Shown: positions 9,407 to 20,102, counted from the first letter of the stretch. The stretch: DNA of 64,000 nucleotides from Verrucomicrobiota bacterium (GCA_016871615.1 VHCX01000004.1:49153-113152); one strand, 5' to 3'. Notes: generated from the letters alone by a model not told the origin. Program-made: numbers and translations.

Positions 9407-12064
9407 CTACTGGGTCTTCAGGAAGGCATGGAGGTCGGCCAGGTCCTGAGCCTTCACGCCCAACTGGTCGGCGCTCATCATGAGCGAGCGGCCCAGGCCC
9501 TTGCGCTCGGCGATCCGGTTCTTCGGCACCGACTGCACCACGCCGGCCGCGCTCTGGATGACGACCGGATCGCCCTCGCTGATCACCACGCCGTGGATCT
9601 CGGTGCCGTCCTTGGCCTTGAGCACCGTGCCGTTGAACCCGCTGGCGATGTCGGCGCTGGGGTTGATGACCGAGTTGAAGAACACCTCGGCGATCTGGCG
9701 CCTGGCCCAGCCGGTGAGGTTCGGGGCGTATTCCACCCCGGTGTCTCCCACCCGGTGGCAACTGGCGCAGAAGGTGTTGAACCGCTCCTGGCCCCGGGCG
9801 GCGGAGCCGTTGAGCGCGGCCACGTCGGCCACCGTAAAGGAGGGCTTCTCAGCCGGCGGGATGGTCGCCGAGATGAGCTCGACCGACTCCGGGTCGTAGA
9901 TGCCCCGGGCCTTGAGCGACGCGGCCAGGCCGTGGTCCTTCCAGACGGAGTCCTTGCGGTTCATGAGCCACCAGGTGGCCTCGGCCTTCACCACGCCCTC
10001 GGCCTGGGCGGCGATGTCCAGCATGGCGGCCGAGGCGGCCGGCACCGTGTTGAAGCCGATGGCCGTCACGGCGGCCTTGCGGGCCGCGAGGTCCAGATTC
10101 TTGGACAACGCCCGGGTGCGGAAATCCCCGATGGATTGCGGCGGGTGCAGGCGCCAGGCGAGGGATGCGAACCCGGGCGACCAGCGGAGCGGATCGGGGT
10201 CGTTGAGCACCGGCTTGACGCGGTCGTAGAGGGCCGACTCATGGCCGGCGGCCCCGGCGCCCCAGGCCTCGAGCAGCGTGCGGTCGGAGCCGTCGATGCC
10301 CCGGGCCAGGGCCAGGAAGAGGTCTTGGGTCTGCTCCAGCGGCAGGTCGCGCAACGCGAGCGCCACCTCGCGACGCACCGCCGGGGAGGCATCCTTGGCC
10401 AACGAGGCCGTCTGCGCCGGCAGCGCCTTGCGGGTGCGGTGCAGCGCGCGGAAGGCCACGATGCGCATCTGCGGGTCCGGGTCCTTCAGGAGGGCCTCGA
10501 CCGGCTTCTGGCCGGCCTTGCCGAGTCGCGCCAGCAACCACACGGCGCGGGCGCGGACGAAGGCGTTCTCATCCTTCAAGAGGCGCACCAGCGGTTTCAC
10601 CGCCTTGTCGCCGTGCTTGAGGACGGCCTCCTGGGCCGTGCCGCGGATGTTGACCGACGGGCTCCTGAGGACGGCCAGGGCTCCGTCGAGCGTGTCGAAC
10701 CGGGCGACCGGCATCTTGGAGCGGAACCCCTTGGGCGCGATGCGGTAGATGGTCCCGGAGGTGGTGTCATCCCAGTCGGCATGTCCGCCGACGCGGGCGT
10801 CGAACCAGTCGGTCACATAGATCGCTCCATCCGGGCCGATGGCGACATCGCTCGGCCGGAACATCACCTTGAGGGTCTGCTCGCCACGGCTGCCGCCCTT
10901 GAAATCGGTGCCCGAGTAATTCCCCTCGGCGTTGCTGGTCAGGAAGTTGAACCGCTCGAGCTTGAAGTTGGCCCCGTCAGGCTTGGGCAGGTAGCCGAAG
11001 ACGACATTGCGACCGGGCTCGCAGCTCAACAGCAGGCCCCGGTACTTCCGGCCCAAGGCTCCGTCTTCATAGAACGTGATGCCCGTGGGAGAACCTCCAC
11101 CATACACGTCGCCCGCGGGCATCGAGCCCGGGTCCTCCTGTCGCCACTCGGCCACCGGCGTGCTCTGGCCCGGACGGCGGTCGGCGCCCCAGGAACGCTG
11201 CCCGTCGAGCGAGCAGAACCCGGCGTTGCCGTACTCCATCAGGAAGGCCGTGCGGCAGGCGGGAGGATCGTCGTTGTCGTTCTGGAAGACGTCGCCGTAG
11301 GAGGTGACGGTCTGCTCGTAGCTGTTGCGGAAGTTGTGGCCGATGATGTGCACACCCGACCCGTCGGGGTTCATGCGCGCGGCGAACCCGCCGATCCACA
11401 CGTGGCCGTCGTCGCTCTTCTGGCCGGCAATCTGCGTCGGGTGCCAGCCCAGCTCCGGCCCGCCCGGATTGTAGGCGCTGCCGATGCGGAAGGTCTTGCC
11501 CGAGCGGTCGGTGAACCGCGCCCCGCAGTTGCCGGCGTTCCAGTACCACTGGCCATCGGGCCCCACGGTGACGCTGTGGATGGTGTGGTCGTGGCTCTTG
11601 CCGTGGAATCCGCTCAGGATCACCTCGCGCTTGTCCACGGCGGGATCGAACTTCCGGTCGCCGTTGACATCGGTGTAGACGATCACGTCGGGGGCCATCG
11701 AGACCACCACCTTGTTGCCGATCACGGCCACGCCCATCGGGGCCCGCAGCGCCGGTTCCTGGACGAACACGCTCTGCGTGTCGGCGGTGCCGTCCCCGTC
11801 GGAATCCTCGAGGATGACGATGCGGTCGCCGGCGGGTTGGCGGTTGTAATGCCCGCGGTAGTTGACCCCCTCGGCCACCCAGATCCGGCCCTGCGGATCG
11901 AAGTCGAGGTTGGTGGGATTCTTGAGCATCGGGCTCGAAGCCCAGACCGTGACCTCGAGGTCGGGGTCGGCCAACTGCAGCAGGTTGGTGGGCAACGCCG
12001 TCTCGGCGGCGAGACCCCGCCCGGCCAGGGCCAGGAGCAGGGCAAGACGATAGAGGGACTTCAT
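9407..12064 (-). CDS. PVC-type heme-binding CxxCH protein (membrane-bound dehydrogenase-like beta-propeller, HEAT repeats, cytochrome c domain)
   Basis: signal peptide MKSLYRLALLLALAGRGLA, VTVWASSPMLKNPTNLDFDPQGRIWVAEGVNYR, HEAT-like middle, CASCH heme motif. Confidence 0.9.
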   Translation of the reverse strand: MKSLYRLALLLALAGRGLAAETALPTNLLQLADPDLEVTVWASSPMLKNPTNLDFDPQGRIWVAEGVNYRGHYNRQPAGDRIVILEDSDGDGTADTQSVFVQEPALRAPMGVAVIGNKVVVSMAPDVIVYTDVNGDRKFDPAVDKREVILSGFHGKSHDHTIHSVTVGPDGQWYWNAGNCGARFTDRSGKTFRIGSAYNPGGPELGWHPTQIAGQKSDDGHVWIGGFAARMNPDGSGVHIIGHNFRNSYEQTVTSYGDVFQNDNDDPPACRTAFLMEYGNAGFCSLDGQRSWGADRRPGQSTPVAEWRQEDPGSMPAGDVYGGGSPTGITFYEDGALGRKYRGLLLSCEPGRNVVFGYLPKPDGANFKLERFNFLTSNAEGNYSGTDFKGGSRGEQTLKVMFRPSDVAIGPDGAIYVTDWFDARVGGHADWDDTTSGTIYRIAPKGFRSKMPVARFDTLDGALAVLRSPSVNIRGTAQEAVLKHGDKAVKPLVRLLKDENAFVRARAVWLLARLGKAGQKPVEALLKDPDPQMRIVAFRALHRTRKALPAQTASLAKDASPAVRREVALALRDLPLEQTQDLFLALARGIDGSDRTLLEAWGAGAAGHESALYDRVKPVLNDPDPLRWSPGFASLAWRLHPPQSIGDFRTRALSKNLDLAARKAAVTAIGFNTVPAASAAMLDIAAQAEGVVKAEATWWLMNRKDSVWKDHGLAASLKARGIYDPESVELISATIPPAEKPSFTVADVAALNGSAARGQERFNTFCASCHRVGDTGVEYAPNLTGWARRQIAEVFFNSVINPSADIASGFNGTVLKAKDGTEIHGVVISEGDPVVIQSAAGVVQSVPKNRIAERKGLGRSLMMSADQLGVKAQDLADLHAFLKTQ

Positions 12065-12134
12065 AGGCGAGAGATCACCCGAAGATTGCCCCAAGCCCCG
12101 CCCCACCGCCAGCAGGACCTCGGGCTACGCCCGG

Positions 12135-12172
12135 AAAAAAGCGGGGCCCGCACCGGCCTCAGGAGCCTTTTT
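12135..12172. terminator. Possible (bidirectional) terminator between the 152-aa ORF and the PVC cytochrome gene
   Basis: AAAAAAGCGGGGCCCGCACCGGCCTCAGGAGCCTTTTT: GGGGCC/GGCCTC stem with A- and T-rich flanks. Confidence 0.4.
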
Positions 12173-12222
12173 GTCCATGAGACCGGCACGAGCCCGGCAT
12201 AAAAGGTCTGAATACGGGAAGA

Positions 12223-12681
12223 TCAAAGAAGGACACGAAATCTGGGGTCTACCGTCCTTGCATTGCCGACACCCGACTTGGACTTCGATTTGTCAAAAAA
12301 GATCGTGAACGTGTACTTGTAGAGCCCCGATTTCGCCTCCTTGGGGACGATAAGTGCAATCCGACCTCCAGACGGTGCACTCCCCACCCTGAACGCGATG
12401 CTGGGGCCCTGGATTCTCACAGGCAAGAGGGCGACCGCCAACGCTCCGATCTGGCATGAAAAACTCACCTTGGCCCCCGGCCGTACGACAATTTCACCGT
12501 CCAGCACCGGCACCAAGGTATTGGTCGAATAGGTCACGCGGCCGAACGTGTCCAGACCGATGACGACATCGGCCACTGCCAGCGCATCGACGGTCTTGGG
12601 TTTGGGGGCCGCCTTGGAGCCCTTGGCGACAGCCGAGGTCTTGGAGGCGGATGATTTATTGGGTTTATTGGGTGTACTCAT
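12223..12681 (-). CDS. Hypothetical protein, ~152 aa, Lys/Ser/Pro-rich N-terminus
   Basis: ATG overlaps the upstream stop as ATGA; GAGG located 7 nt before ATG on the minus strand; no recognised domain. Confidence 0.6.
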   Translation of the reverse strand: MSTPNKPNKSSASKTSAVAKGSKAAPKPKTVDALAVADVVIGLDTFGRVTYSTNTLVPVLDGEIVVRPGAKVSFSCQIGALAVALLPVRIQGPSIAFRVGSAPSGGRIALIVPKEAKSGLYKYTFTIFFDKSKSKSGVGNARTVDPRFRVLL

Positions 12682-15168
12682 GTTTTTTTCCTCAATGGAC
12701 ATTCATCGCCCGTGAAATCCTGGAGCAACGGTTTCAGCGGCCACTCCTCGCGCATGCGCGCCTCGGAGATGCCGAGTCGGTGGGCTATTCGCATCGCCTC
12801 CAACGCCCGGTCCTTCCGTCCCGCCATCGACTCGACGATCGCACTAACCAACCATGCCTCCGGGTTCTTTGACGCCTCGGAAACCAAACGTCCGATTTCG
12901 GTCGCCGTCTCGGCGGAACGCCCCAAGGCAGCCAGGCACAGGGACCGATTGATGCGATCATTCACGGAATCGATGGCGTGTTTGGAAAGGCGTCGGATCC
13001 TCTGATCCAGCAACCGGAGAGCGCGCCCATACTCCTCCAGCGCACGTGCATGGCCTTCGGAGCCGCCTCGGGACATCAGTGCTGCGCCCAGGACCATCGC
13101 ACATTCGAGGTTGGCGGGAGCCTCCCGGGTCGCCGTCTCCAATTCCCACAAGGCTCGATCAGGCTCATCCACCAGCAACGCCCACCCCAGCCTCCTCCGG
13201 ATCTCGCCGGCCATCACCACCGGAGGATTGTTGGCAAGGGCTGCCTCCAACTGTGTCCTCGCGGCTGCCCTGTCTCCACGATGCAGCAGAGCGCAACTGC
13301 CCGCATTGGCAAACCCTTGGTAATTGCCAGGGGCGATCCGGGCGACTTTTTGAAACTCCTGCTCAACCAGGTCAAAACGACCCTCGTCCATCCAAAACAT
13401 GCCCCTTAGGTTGTGGACGTACCAATCGCCAGGATCCAGGGCAGTGGCCCGGTCGAACTCAGTGGAGGCTTCCTCAGCCTGGCCCATCTTTCCCAAGGCC
13501 GACGCCAGATCCACCCGGGCCCGTGTGTTGGATCGACTCAGTTCCAAGGCGTTGCGGAGATGTGGCACGGCCTCGGAGGGCCGGTCGGTCATCACCAGGA
13601 TCATCCCCAGGACCGCGCTGGCTCGCTCGGACGCGAGTTTGCGCTGGGCATTTCTCTTGGCGACCTCCTCGGCCAAGATGAGATCCTCGTGATCCTTGGT
13701 CTGGTCGAAGGTCCACAACAGCGCCTCGGCGTAGTCGGCGCAGATGTCCCGGTCGTCCGGGCGCTGGGTGTGGGCCAACCGAAGGTCCCGGACAGCCTTC
13801 TCCAGGCTGCCCTTCGCGTGGCGGTTGCGCAGGGCACCCAGGCCCTCGAGATGCAATTCGGCCACCTGGGGATCCACCGCGGGTGAGGATTCTCCGGAAA
13901 CCGGCGGCACCTCGGAACCACCGGAGCCCCCCCTTCGATCCGGAAGCCCCCAGCCATTCGGACAACTGCCGGGCCAGGCGCTCCTCGAACTGGGCCAGGG
14001 TCTCCTCCGACTTCTGCGTGAAATCGCCCGATCGCTGCTCGACGAAGGCCCCGTTGGGCGCACGCGCCTGCAGACTGAGCGCCAGGCGTCGTCGATCCAT
14101 CGGGCCGGACAGGCTCCCCTCGACCATCGGGTTGGCGGCGAGTTTGGAACCGGCCAACCTCGCATTGGTCACACCGTTCTCCACGGCGTCGCGCAACGGC
14201 GAGAGTCGCAAGGTACGCGAATCGGAGACGCGCTCCTGGAGCCTGGCCTCGACGCGCTCGGCCAAACCCGTGCCGAAATCGTCGGCCCCTGAGGCGGCCC
14301 CGGGGGCATGGAAGGGCAGGATGGCCAGGCGATCCGTCCGCGGCGACAGCCATCGCCAGCCAAGCAGGCCGGACAAAACCAACAGGCCGAGACCCACACC
14401 GAGGGCCACCCACGGCACCCGACGGGCCGGACGGGGCGTGACGACCGGGGTCGGCGGCTCCGGATCGGGCGCCTGCGGTGCCGGACGGGAAGTTTCCTCC
14501 ACCAGGACTCCTGGCGGCTTCCAGAACGGGGCGAGACCGGTCTCTCCGACCTCATGCACCTCCACCGGAAGGTCGATGCCCTTGAGGGCATAGCGCCCGT
14601 GCCGCTCCCATCGGACCGGTTCCAGCCCCTCGGCACCCCGAGCCACTGCCCCACGCGCACTCTCGAAGACCAACGAACTGGTGAGGATCTGGCCCGCCCC
14701 GGCCAGTGACATCAACCGCGCGCAAAGATCGACCTGCAGGCCGTAGAGGTCATGCACGCCGCGCGCGTGGTCCTTCTCGCTCTGGCCGACCCGCTCGATC
14801 ACGACCTCGCCCAGGTGGATGCCGATGCGGTGGCGCAGCGGGGCTTCGTTCGGTCACACCGAATCGCGAAGGGCCTTCTGGAGCCTCAGCGCAAACAACA
14901 CGGCATCGGAGGGCCGTGCGAAGACCAGGAAGAACGAGTCGCCCGCCGTGCTGATCTCGGCCGCCTCGGGAAATTCGCCAAGGAGCCCCCGTACCAGCTC
15001 ATGGTGCTCCTGGATCCGTCGGACCCCGAGCCAATCGCCCAGGCGCTGCTTGAGTTGGGTCGAGCCCACCAGGTCGGTGAACACCAGCGTCACCAACCCG
15101 GTCTGGTGCTTGCGGCTGAAGGCCTGGATCCTGCCCTCGTTGCCGACAATCGTGGACCCGGGAGTCAT
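12678..15168 (-). pseudogene. Class III adenylate/guanylate cyclase-like domain + TM + TPR repeat protein, disrupted (in-frame TGA and one frameshift)
   Basis: Three ORFs form one protein: 14854-15168 (LVTLVFTDLVGSTQLKQRLGD), same-frame continuation to 13474 (LRHRIGIHLGEV, YGLQVDLCARLM, TM VALGVGLGLLVLSGLLGW), then shifted ORF to 12678 with TPRs. TGA at 14854-14856; frame change at C7 (G7 on sense strand) 13927-13933. Confidence 0.75.
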
Positions 15169-15272
15169 GCCTTGGGAACCCGGTAGGCCCGGGGCAGGTC
15201 GGAGGTGGGCGGGAGAACGATCATTCAGCAGGGCGGATACCGGCGAAATCTCGGTTGTTTTGGGATATTAGG

Positions 15273-15791
15273 ATGAGGCATGATTGGAATCAGCAACTTA
15301 TGCAACCCACGCCCATCCGAGTCCTCGGACTCAGCCCCCAGCAGCGGGCCGATCTGCTCGAGCAGTCGGCCTGGTCGTTGAGCTTCACGCGGTCCGACCT
15401 GATGGTCCCGGCTGAGTTCATGAAGGCCTGCTCCGGTGCACCCGGTTCCGTCCTGTGCAAGGAGGGCGACACGGAGTCCTCCATGGGCATCCTGATCGAG
15501 GGCTCCGCCACCGTTCTGAAGACGCCGGCCTCCGGCGGCGCTCCCAAGCCCGTCGGCCGGCTCGGCAAGGACAAGTCCTTCGGCGAGATGTCGGTACTGA
15601 ACCGCGAGCCGCGCTCGGCGACGGTGGTCGCCGACACGGAGGTCAAGCTGCTCATCCTGCCCCGCGCCGAGTTCGACCGCCTGCTCGACACCCAACCCAA
15701 GATGGCCGCCAAGTTCCTGCTGCGCATCGCTCGCCTGCTCAGTCAGCGCCTGCGCGAGACCACGGGTCAACTGGCCGAGCAACTGGGCTGA
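15273..15791 (+). CDS. Cyclic nucleotide-binding domain protein (Crp/CNBD-like, no recognised HTH)
   Basis: GSVLCKEGDTESSMGILIEGSATVLK, GKDKSFGEMSVLNREPRSATVVADTEVKLLILPRAEFDRLL. Confidence 0.85.
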   Translation: MRHDWNQQLMQPTPIRVLGLSPQQRADLLEQSAWSLSFTRSDLMVPAEFMKACSGAPGSVLCKEGDTESSMGILIEGSATVLKTPASGGAPKPVGRLGKDKSFGEMSVLNREPRSATVVADTEVKLLILPRAEFDRLLDTQPKMAAKFLLRIARLLSQRLRETTGQLAEQLG

Positions 15792-16104
15792 TTCGGGCGG
15801 CACCCATTCAGCCAAGGTCCGGATTCCGTGAGACCCGGTGTGCCGGGGTCGAGACGGGCATCCGACGAGGTCCCGACCGGGCCTGCGGGCCGGATCGACA
15901 CCCTCGGAGCCTCGACTGCCAACACGCGTCGTTCCGTGGCCCCGGAACCGCCGCACCGAAACGCAGGCGATCGACGCGCCAACATCCTCCGGGTGGGCGG
16001 GCACGCTCCACGAACGGCTCAATGGGGCCCTTCCTGGTCATCAAACTCCGCAGCGCGCACGACGTGGACCCCTAGACCCGTCGCCTCACGCTCCTCGGAG
16101 GACG

Positions 16105-17625
16105 ATGGGGCAAAAAAGCCCTTTGCCTTCGACGCCGGCTTCCGGACTCTCCAGCCGTCTCGTGCAACACCATCCGAAGCATTACTGCGGGGTCTTTGGC
16201 ATCCATGGGCATCCGAATGCCGCCGAGCTGACCTACTACGGCCTCTACGCCCTCCAGCACCGGGGCCAGGAAAGCGCGGGCATCGTCACCACCGACGGCA
16301 AGGCCTTCCACATCCACCGGGGCATGGGGCTGGTGCCGCAGGTCTTCACCGGGGACGTGCTCCACCGTCTGGTGGGACACTCCGGCATCGGGCACACTCG
16401 CTACTCGACGACAGGCTCCTCGAACATCGTCAACGCGCAGCCGCTGACGGTGGACTGCGCCAAGGGACGCATCGCCATCGGGCACAACGGCAACCTGACC
16501 AACGCGGCCCAGTTGCGCGAGGAACTCGAGGCCAGCGGGTCCATCTTCCAGACCACGGTCGACAGCGAGATCATCCTGCACCTGCTGGCCCAGCCGCCGA
16601 GGCCCGGCCACGACAGCCCGCTGGTCGAGACCATGCGGCGCATCGAGGGCGCCTACTCGCTGGTGATCCTCACGGAGAACGAGCTGATCGGGGCCCGCGA
16701 TCCCCACGGCTTCCGGCCGCTGGCCCTCGGCCGCATGGACAACGGGGCCTTCGTGCTCTCGAGCGAGACCTGCGCCTTCGACCTCATCCAGGCCAAGTAC
16801 GTGCGCGACATCGAGCCGGGCGAGATCGTCATCATCGACTCCGGGGGCGTGCGCAGCATCCAGGCCTTCCCGGAGCCCCACCGCGAGGCCTTCTGCATCT
16901 TCGAGTACGTCTACTTCGCCCGGCCCGACTCCAACATCGCCCAACGCAACGTCTACCAGGTTCGCGTGCAGATGGGCCGGCAGCTGGCCCGGGAGCATCG
17001 CATCGACGCCGACGTCATCGTGCCGGTGCCCGACTCGGGCAACTGCGCCGCGCTGGGCTATTCGCTCGAGAGCGGCATCCCCTTCGAGATGGCCTTCGTG
17101 CGCAACCACTACGTGGGCCGGAGCTTCCTGCAGCCATCCCAGTTCATCCGCGACTTCAACGTGCGCGTGAAGCTCAACCTCATCGCCGACCTGGTGCGGG
17201 GCAAGAAGGTGGTCATCGTCGACGACTCCATCGTCCGGGGCACCACGAGCAAGGCCCGCGTCACCTCGCTCAAGGAGGCGGGTGCGAAGGAGGTGCACGT
17301 GCTGGTAAGCTGCCCGCCGCACATCCATCCGTGCGTCTACGGGATCGACTTCCCCGAGCGCAGCAAGCTGATGGCGGCGACCAACACGCAGGAGGAGATC
17401 CGCAGCTTCCTCAACGCCGACTCGCTCGGCTACCTGAGCCTCGAGGGCATGGTGGCGGCCACCGGCCGGCCGAAGTCGTCGTTCTGCCTGGCCTGCTACG
17501 ACGGGAACTATCCCGTGTCCTACGACCCGGCGACCGACAAGCACATCATCGAGCGGCGCCGGTCCCGGTCCGGAACGCTGTCGTCCGAGCTGGACGCGTC
17601 GATGCGCCAGCCACGGCTGCTCTGA
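16105..17625 (+). CDS. purF: Amidophosphoribosyltransferase
   Basis: HYCGVFGIHGHPNAAELTYYGLYALQHRGQESAGI; PRPP motif KKVVIVDDSIVRGTTS. Confidence 0.95.
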   Translation: MGQKSPLPSTPASGLSSRLVQHHPKHYCGVFGIHGHPNAAELTYYGLYALQHRGQESAGIVTTDGKAFHIHRGMGLVPQVFTGDVLHRLVGHSGIGHTRYSTTGSSNIVNAQPLTVDCAKGRIAIGHNGNLTNAAQLREELEASGSIFQTTVDSEIILHLLAQPPRPGHDSPLVETMRRIEGAYSLVILTENELIGARDPHGFRPLALGRMDNGAFVLSSETCAFDLIQAKYVRDIEPGEIVIIDSGGVRSIQAFPEPHREAFCIFEYVYFARPDSNIAQRNVYQVRVQMGRQLAREHRIDADVIVPVPDSGNCAALGYSLESGIPFEMAFVRNHYVGRSFLQPSQFIRDFNVRVKLNLIADLVRGKKVVIVDDSIVRGTTSKARVTSLKEAGAKEVHVLVSCPPHIHPCVYGIDFPERSKLMAATNTQEEIRSFLNADSLGYLSLEGMVAATGRPKSSFCLACYDGNYPVSYDPATDKHIIERRRSRSGTLSSELDASMRQPRLL

Positions 17626-17757
17626 CCCACGCCGCCAACCCCGGGGTGGTGCCGGCCTGCCGGAGGGACCGCTCGCGACGCCAGAACGTCACCGAAAAGT
17701 CGGACTTGCGCGCCCCGTCAAAATGGTGGAAAAACCACTCAAACCCTGAGTACCCCG

Positions 17758-18606
17758 ATGAACGCCACCCCTTCTCCCGGGAGGACCGCGAAACCACGCG
17801 CCTCCGCATTCACCCTCATCGAGCTGCTGGTCGTCATCGCGATCATCGCGATCCTCGCCGGCATGCTGCTGCCCTCCCTCGCCAAGGCCAAATCCAAGGC
17901 GCAGGGCATCCAGTGCATGAGCAACGGCAAGCAGATGGCCTTGTCGTACCAGCTTTATTGCGGCGACAACCGCGACGTGCTGCCCGGCAACCTCGACGGC
18001 GGCACCTCGTTGGCCCAGACCAACCTCACCTGGTGCGTCGGCTGGCTGAACAATACCGGCTACACCCCTGACAACACCAACCGTATTATGCTGATGAACT
18101 CGCAGCTGGGCAAATACGCCGGCACCCCCGGCGTGTACAAGTGCCCGGCCGATCGCAGCCGCTCCAAGGGAAAGACCGGCGAGGATCGCGTCCGCTCCAT
18201 CTCCATGAACGGCTACTTGGGAGAGCGCGGTGGCCCCTTCACTGGCGGGTATATCCAGTTCAAGAAGCTGGGCCAGATCCAGAAGGCCTCCCAGACGTGG
18301 GTGTTCATCGATGAGCGCGAGGACAGCATCAACGACGGCTGGTTCGCCGTGAACATGGATGGCTACGACCCGATCCGATCCACCGCCTACACCATCGTCG
18401 ATTTCCCGGCCAGCTACCACAATTCGGCCGGCGGCCTGTCCTTCATCGACGGCCACTCGGAGATCCGCAAGTGGGTCGACAGCCGCACCCGCCCGATGCT
18501 CCGCTTCGGCCAGGCACTTTCGCTGGGCATTGCATCCCCCAACAACGTCGACGTGGCCTGGTTGCAGGACCGCAGCTCGGTGAAGGAAGTCAACCCGACC
18601 CGCTGA
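17758..18606 (+). CDS. Prepilin-type N-terminal cleavage/methylation domain protein (type II pseudopilin-like)
   Basis: [53 protein letters not shown] (H-X9-DG-like C-terminal region). Confidence 0.9.
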   Translation: MNATPSPGRTAKPRASAFTLIELLVVIAIIAILAGMLLPSLAKAKSKAQGIQCMSNGKQMALSYQLYCGDNRDVLPGNLDGGTSLAQTNLTWCVGWLNNTGYTPDNTNRIMLMNSQLGKYAGTPGVYKCPADRSRSKGKTGEDRVRSISMNGYLGERGGPFTGGYIQFKKLGQIQKASQTWVFIDEREDSINDGWFAVNMDGYDPIRSTAYTIVDFPASYHNSAGGLSFIDGHSEIRKWVDSRTRPMLRFGQALSLGIASPNNVDVAWLQDRSSVKEVNPTR

Positions 18607-18665
18607 CCTCGAATGGTCCGGACCCCGCGTGATGGTGCCCGAACGGCACCGGTGGGATCGGCGAG

Positions 18666-20102
18666 ATGAATCCCAGCCCCGAGATCCCTCCCGATCCCAG
18701 CCCGTCCGCCTCGACCGACACCCGCAGAGTGACCCCGCCCTCATGGCATGCGCCATGGCGTGGAGCGCTGCTGGTGTCGGTTTTCCTTTCTTGGGGAGCC
18801 TGCTCCCGTCCTGAGCCTCCACCGATTGGCAATCCCGCCTCCGGATCCGGCATCGATCCGGCCGTGGTCGACCACGTGAGCGGGCTGGCCGCGATCGCCA
18901 GGCAGCGCCCAAGGGATGCTGGGGCTCGGGCCTCCCTCGGGATCGCGCTGGCGGCCAACGGACTCTGGAGGGAGGCACGGGAAGCCTTCCAGGCTGCGGC
19001 GGTCCTCGATCCCGGAGAACCCCTCGCCCCCATGTACGCGGCGATCGCCCTGCAGGAGCTCTCGGACGGACCGGGTTCGCTGCGGGAATTTCGGGAGGTG
19101 GCCGGCCGCTTTCCACGCTTCGCACCGGCCTGGTACCGGGTGGGCGAGGCTAGCCTGCGATCGGGAGAACTGGACGCGGCCGAGGAGGCGTTCACGACGC
19201 TGGTCCGGCTGGCGCCGGGAGAATCCCGCGGCCCGATGGGCCTGAGCGAGGTGCGATTCCGACGGGGGGACGCCACCAACGCGCTACCGTTGGTCGAGCG
19301 GGCCCTGGAGCTCGAACCCGGATCTCGACCGGCCCTCTACCTGCTGGGACAGATCTTCCGGTCGCAGGGCCGGGGTGAGGAGGCCCGCGTGGCCATCTCC
19401 GCGGGCACCGGCGAGGCCCGGCAGCCGATGACCGACCCCTGGGCCGAGACGGCCCCCGAGCAGGTGCGCCTGCTGCCCGGGGTCTTCCAGCAGGCCGAGG
19501 CCCTGTCGGCCTCCGGCCGGCCCGAGGCGGCCGTGGCGCTGCTCGAGCGCGCCCGCCGCTTCCACCCCGACCACGCGGGCCTCTTGAACCAATTGGCCGT
19601 GGCCCTGAACCGCTGCGGCCGGCCGGGGCAGGCGCTCGGCCTGCTGGCGCCGGTGCTGGCGAAGGATCCCGGGGCGGTGGCCCCGCGCATCACCCGATCG
19701 CATTCCCTCGCCCAGGCGGGCAACCTCGAGGCGGCCCAGTCGGAGGCGCGGGAGGCGGTGCACCTCGCCCCACGGCTGGCCCAATCGCACCTTGCCCTGG
19801 CCAACGCGCACCTCGCGGCCGAGCAGGATGCCGAGGCCCTGTCGGCCCTCGACGAGGCGTCCCGCTGCGACCCGGCCAACGCCGAGATCCTGCTCGAGTC
19901 GGCCACCATCCGGTGGCGGAACCTCCGAGACGCCGCGGTGGCCCTGGCCCTGCTCGACAGGGCCATCGACCTCCAGCCGTCGCTGGTGCCGGCGCTGAGG
20001 CTTCGTGCCGAGGTCCAGGAAGCCATCGGCGACTCCGAGGGTGCCCGGCGGACGACCGGCGTGATCCGCTGGCTGGCCGCCCGGACCGGAGGGCCCCCGT
20101 GA
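18666..20102 (+). CDS. Tetratricopeptide repeat lipoprotein
   Basis: lipobox-like FLSWGACSRP; repeated TPR-like helices (LGIALAANGLWREAREAFQAAAVLDP). Confidence 0.8.
   Translation: MNPSPEIPPDPSPSASTDTRRVTPPSWHAPWRGALLVSVFLSWGACSRPEPPPIGNPASGSGIDPAVVDHVSGLAAIARQRPRDAGARASLGIALAANGLWREAREAFQAAAVLDPGEPLAPMYAAIALQELSDGPGSLREFREVAGRFPRFAPAWYRVGEASLRSGELDAAEEAFTTLVRLAPGESRGPMGLSEVRFRRGDATNALPLVERALELEPGSRPALYLLGQIFRSQGRGEEARVAISAGTGEARQPMTDPWAETAPEQVRLLPGVFQQAEALSASGRPEAAVALLERARRFHPDHAGLLNQLAVALNRCGRPGQALGLLAPVLAKDPGAVAPRITRSHSLAQAGNLEAAQSEAREAVHLAPRLAQSHLALANAHLAAEQDAEALSALDEASRCDPANAEILLESATIRWRNLRDAAVALALLDRAIDLQPSLVPALRLRAEVQEAIGDSEGARRTTGVIRWLAARTGGPP

Noticed and set aside
9242-12202. 986-aa plus-strand frame antisense to the PVC cytochrome gene
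   Set aside because: Shadow ORF; minus-strand gene has signal peptide, propeller, HEAT and CxxCH features.
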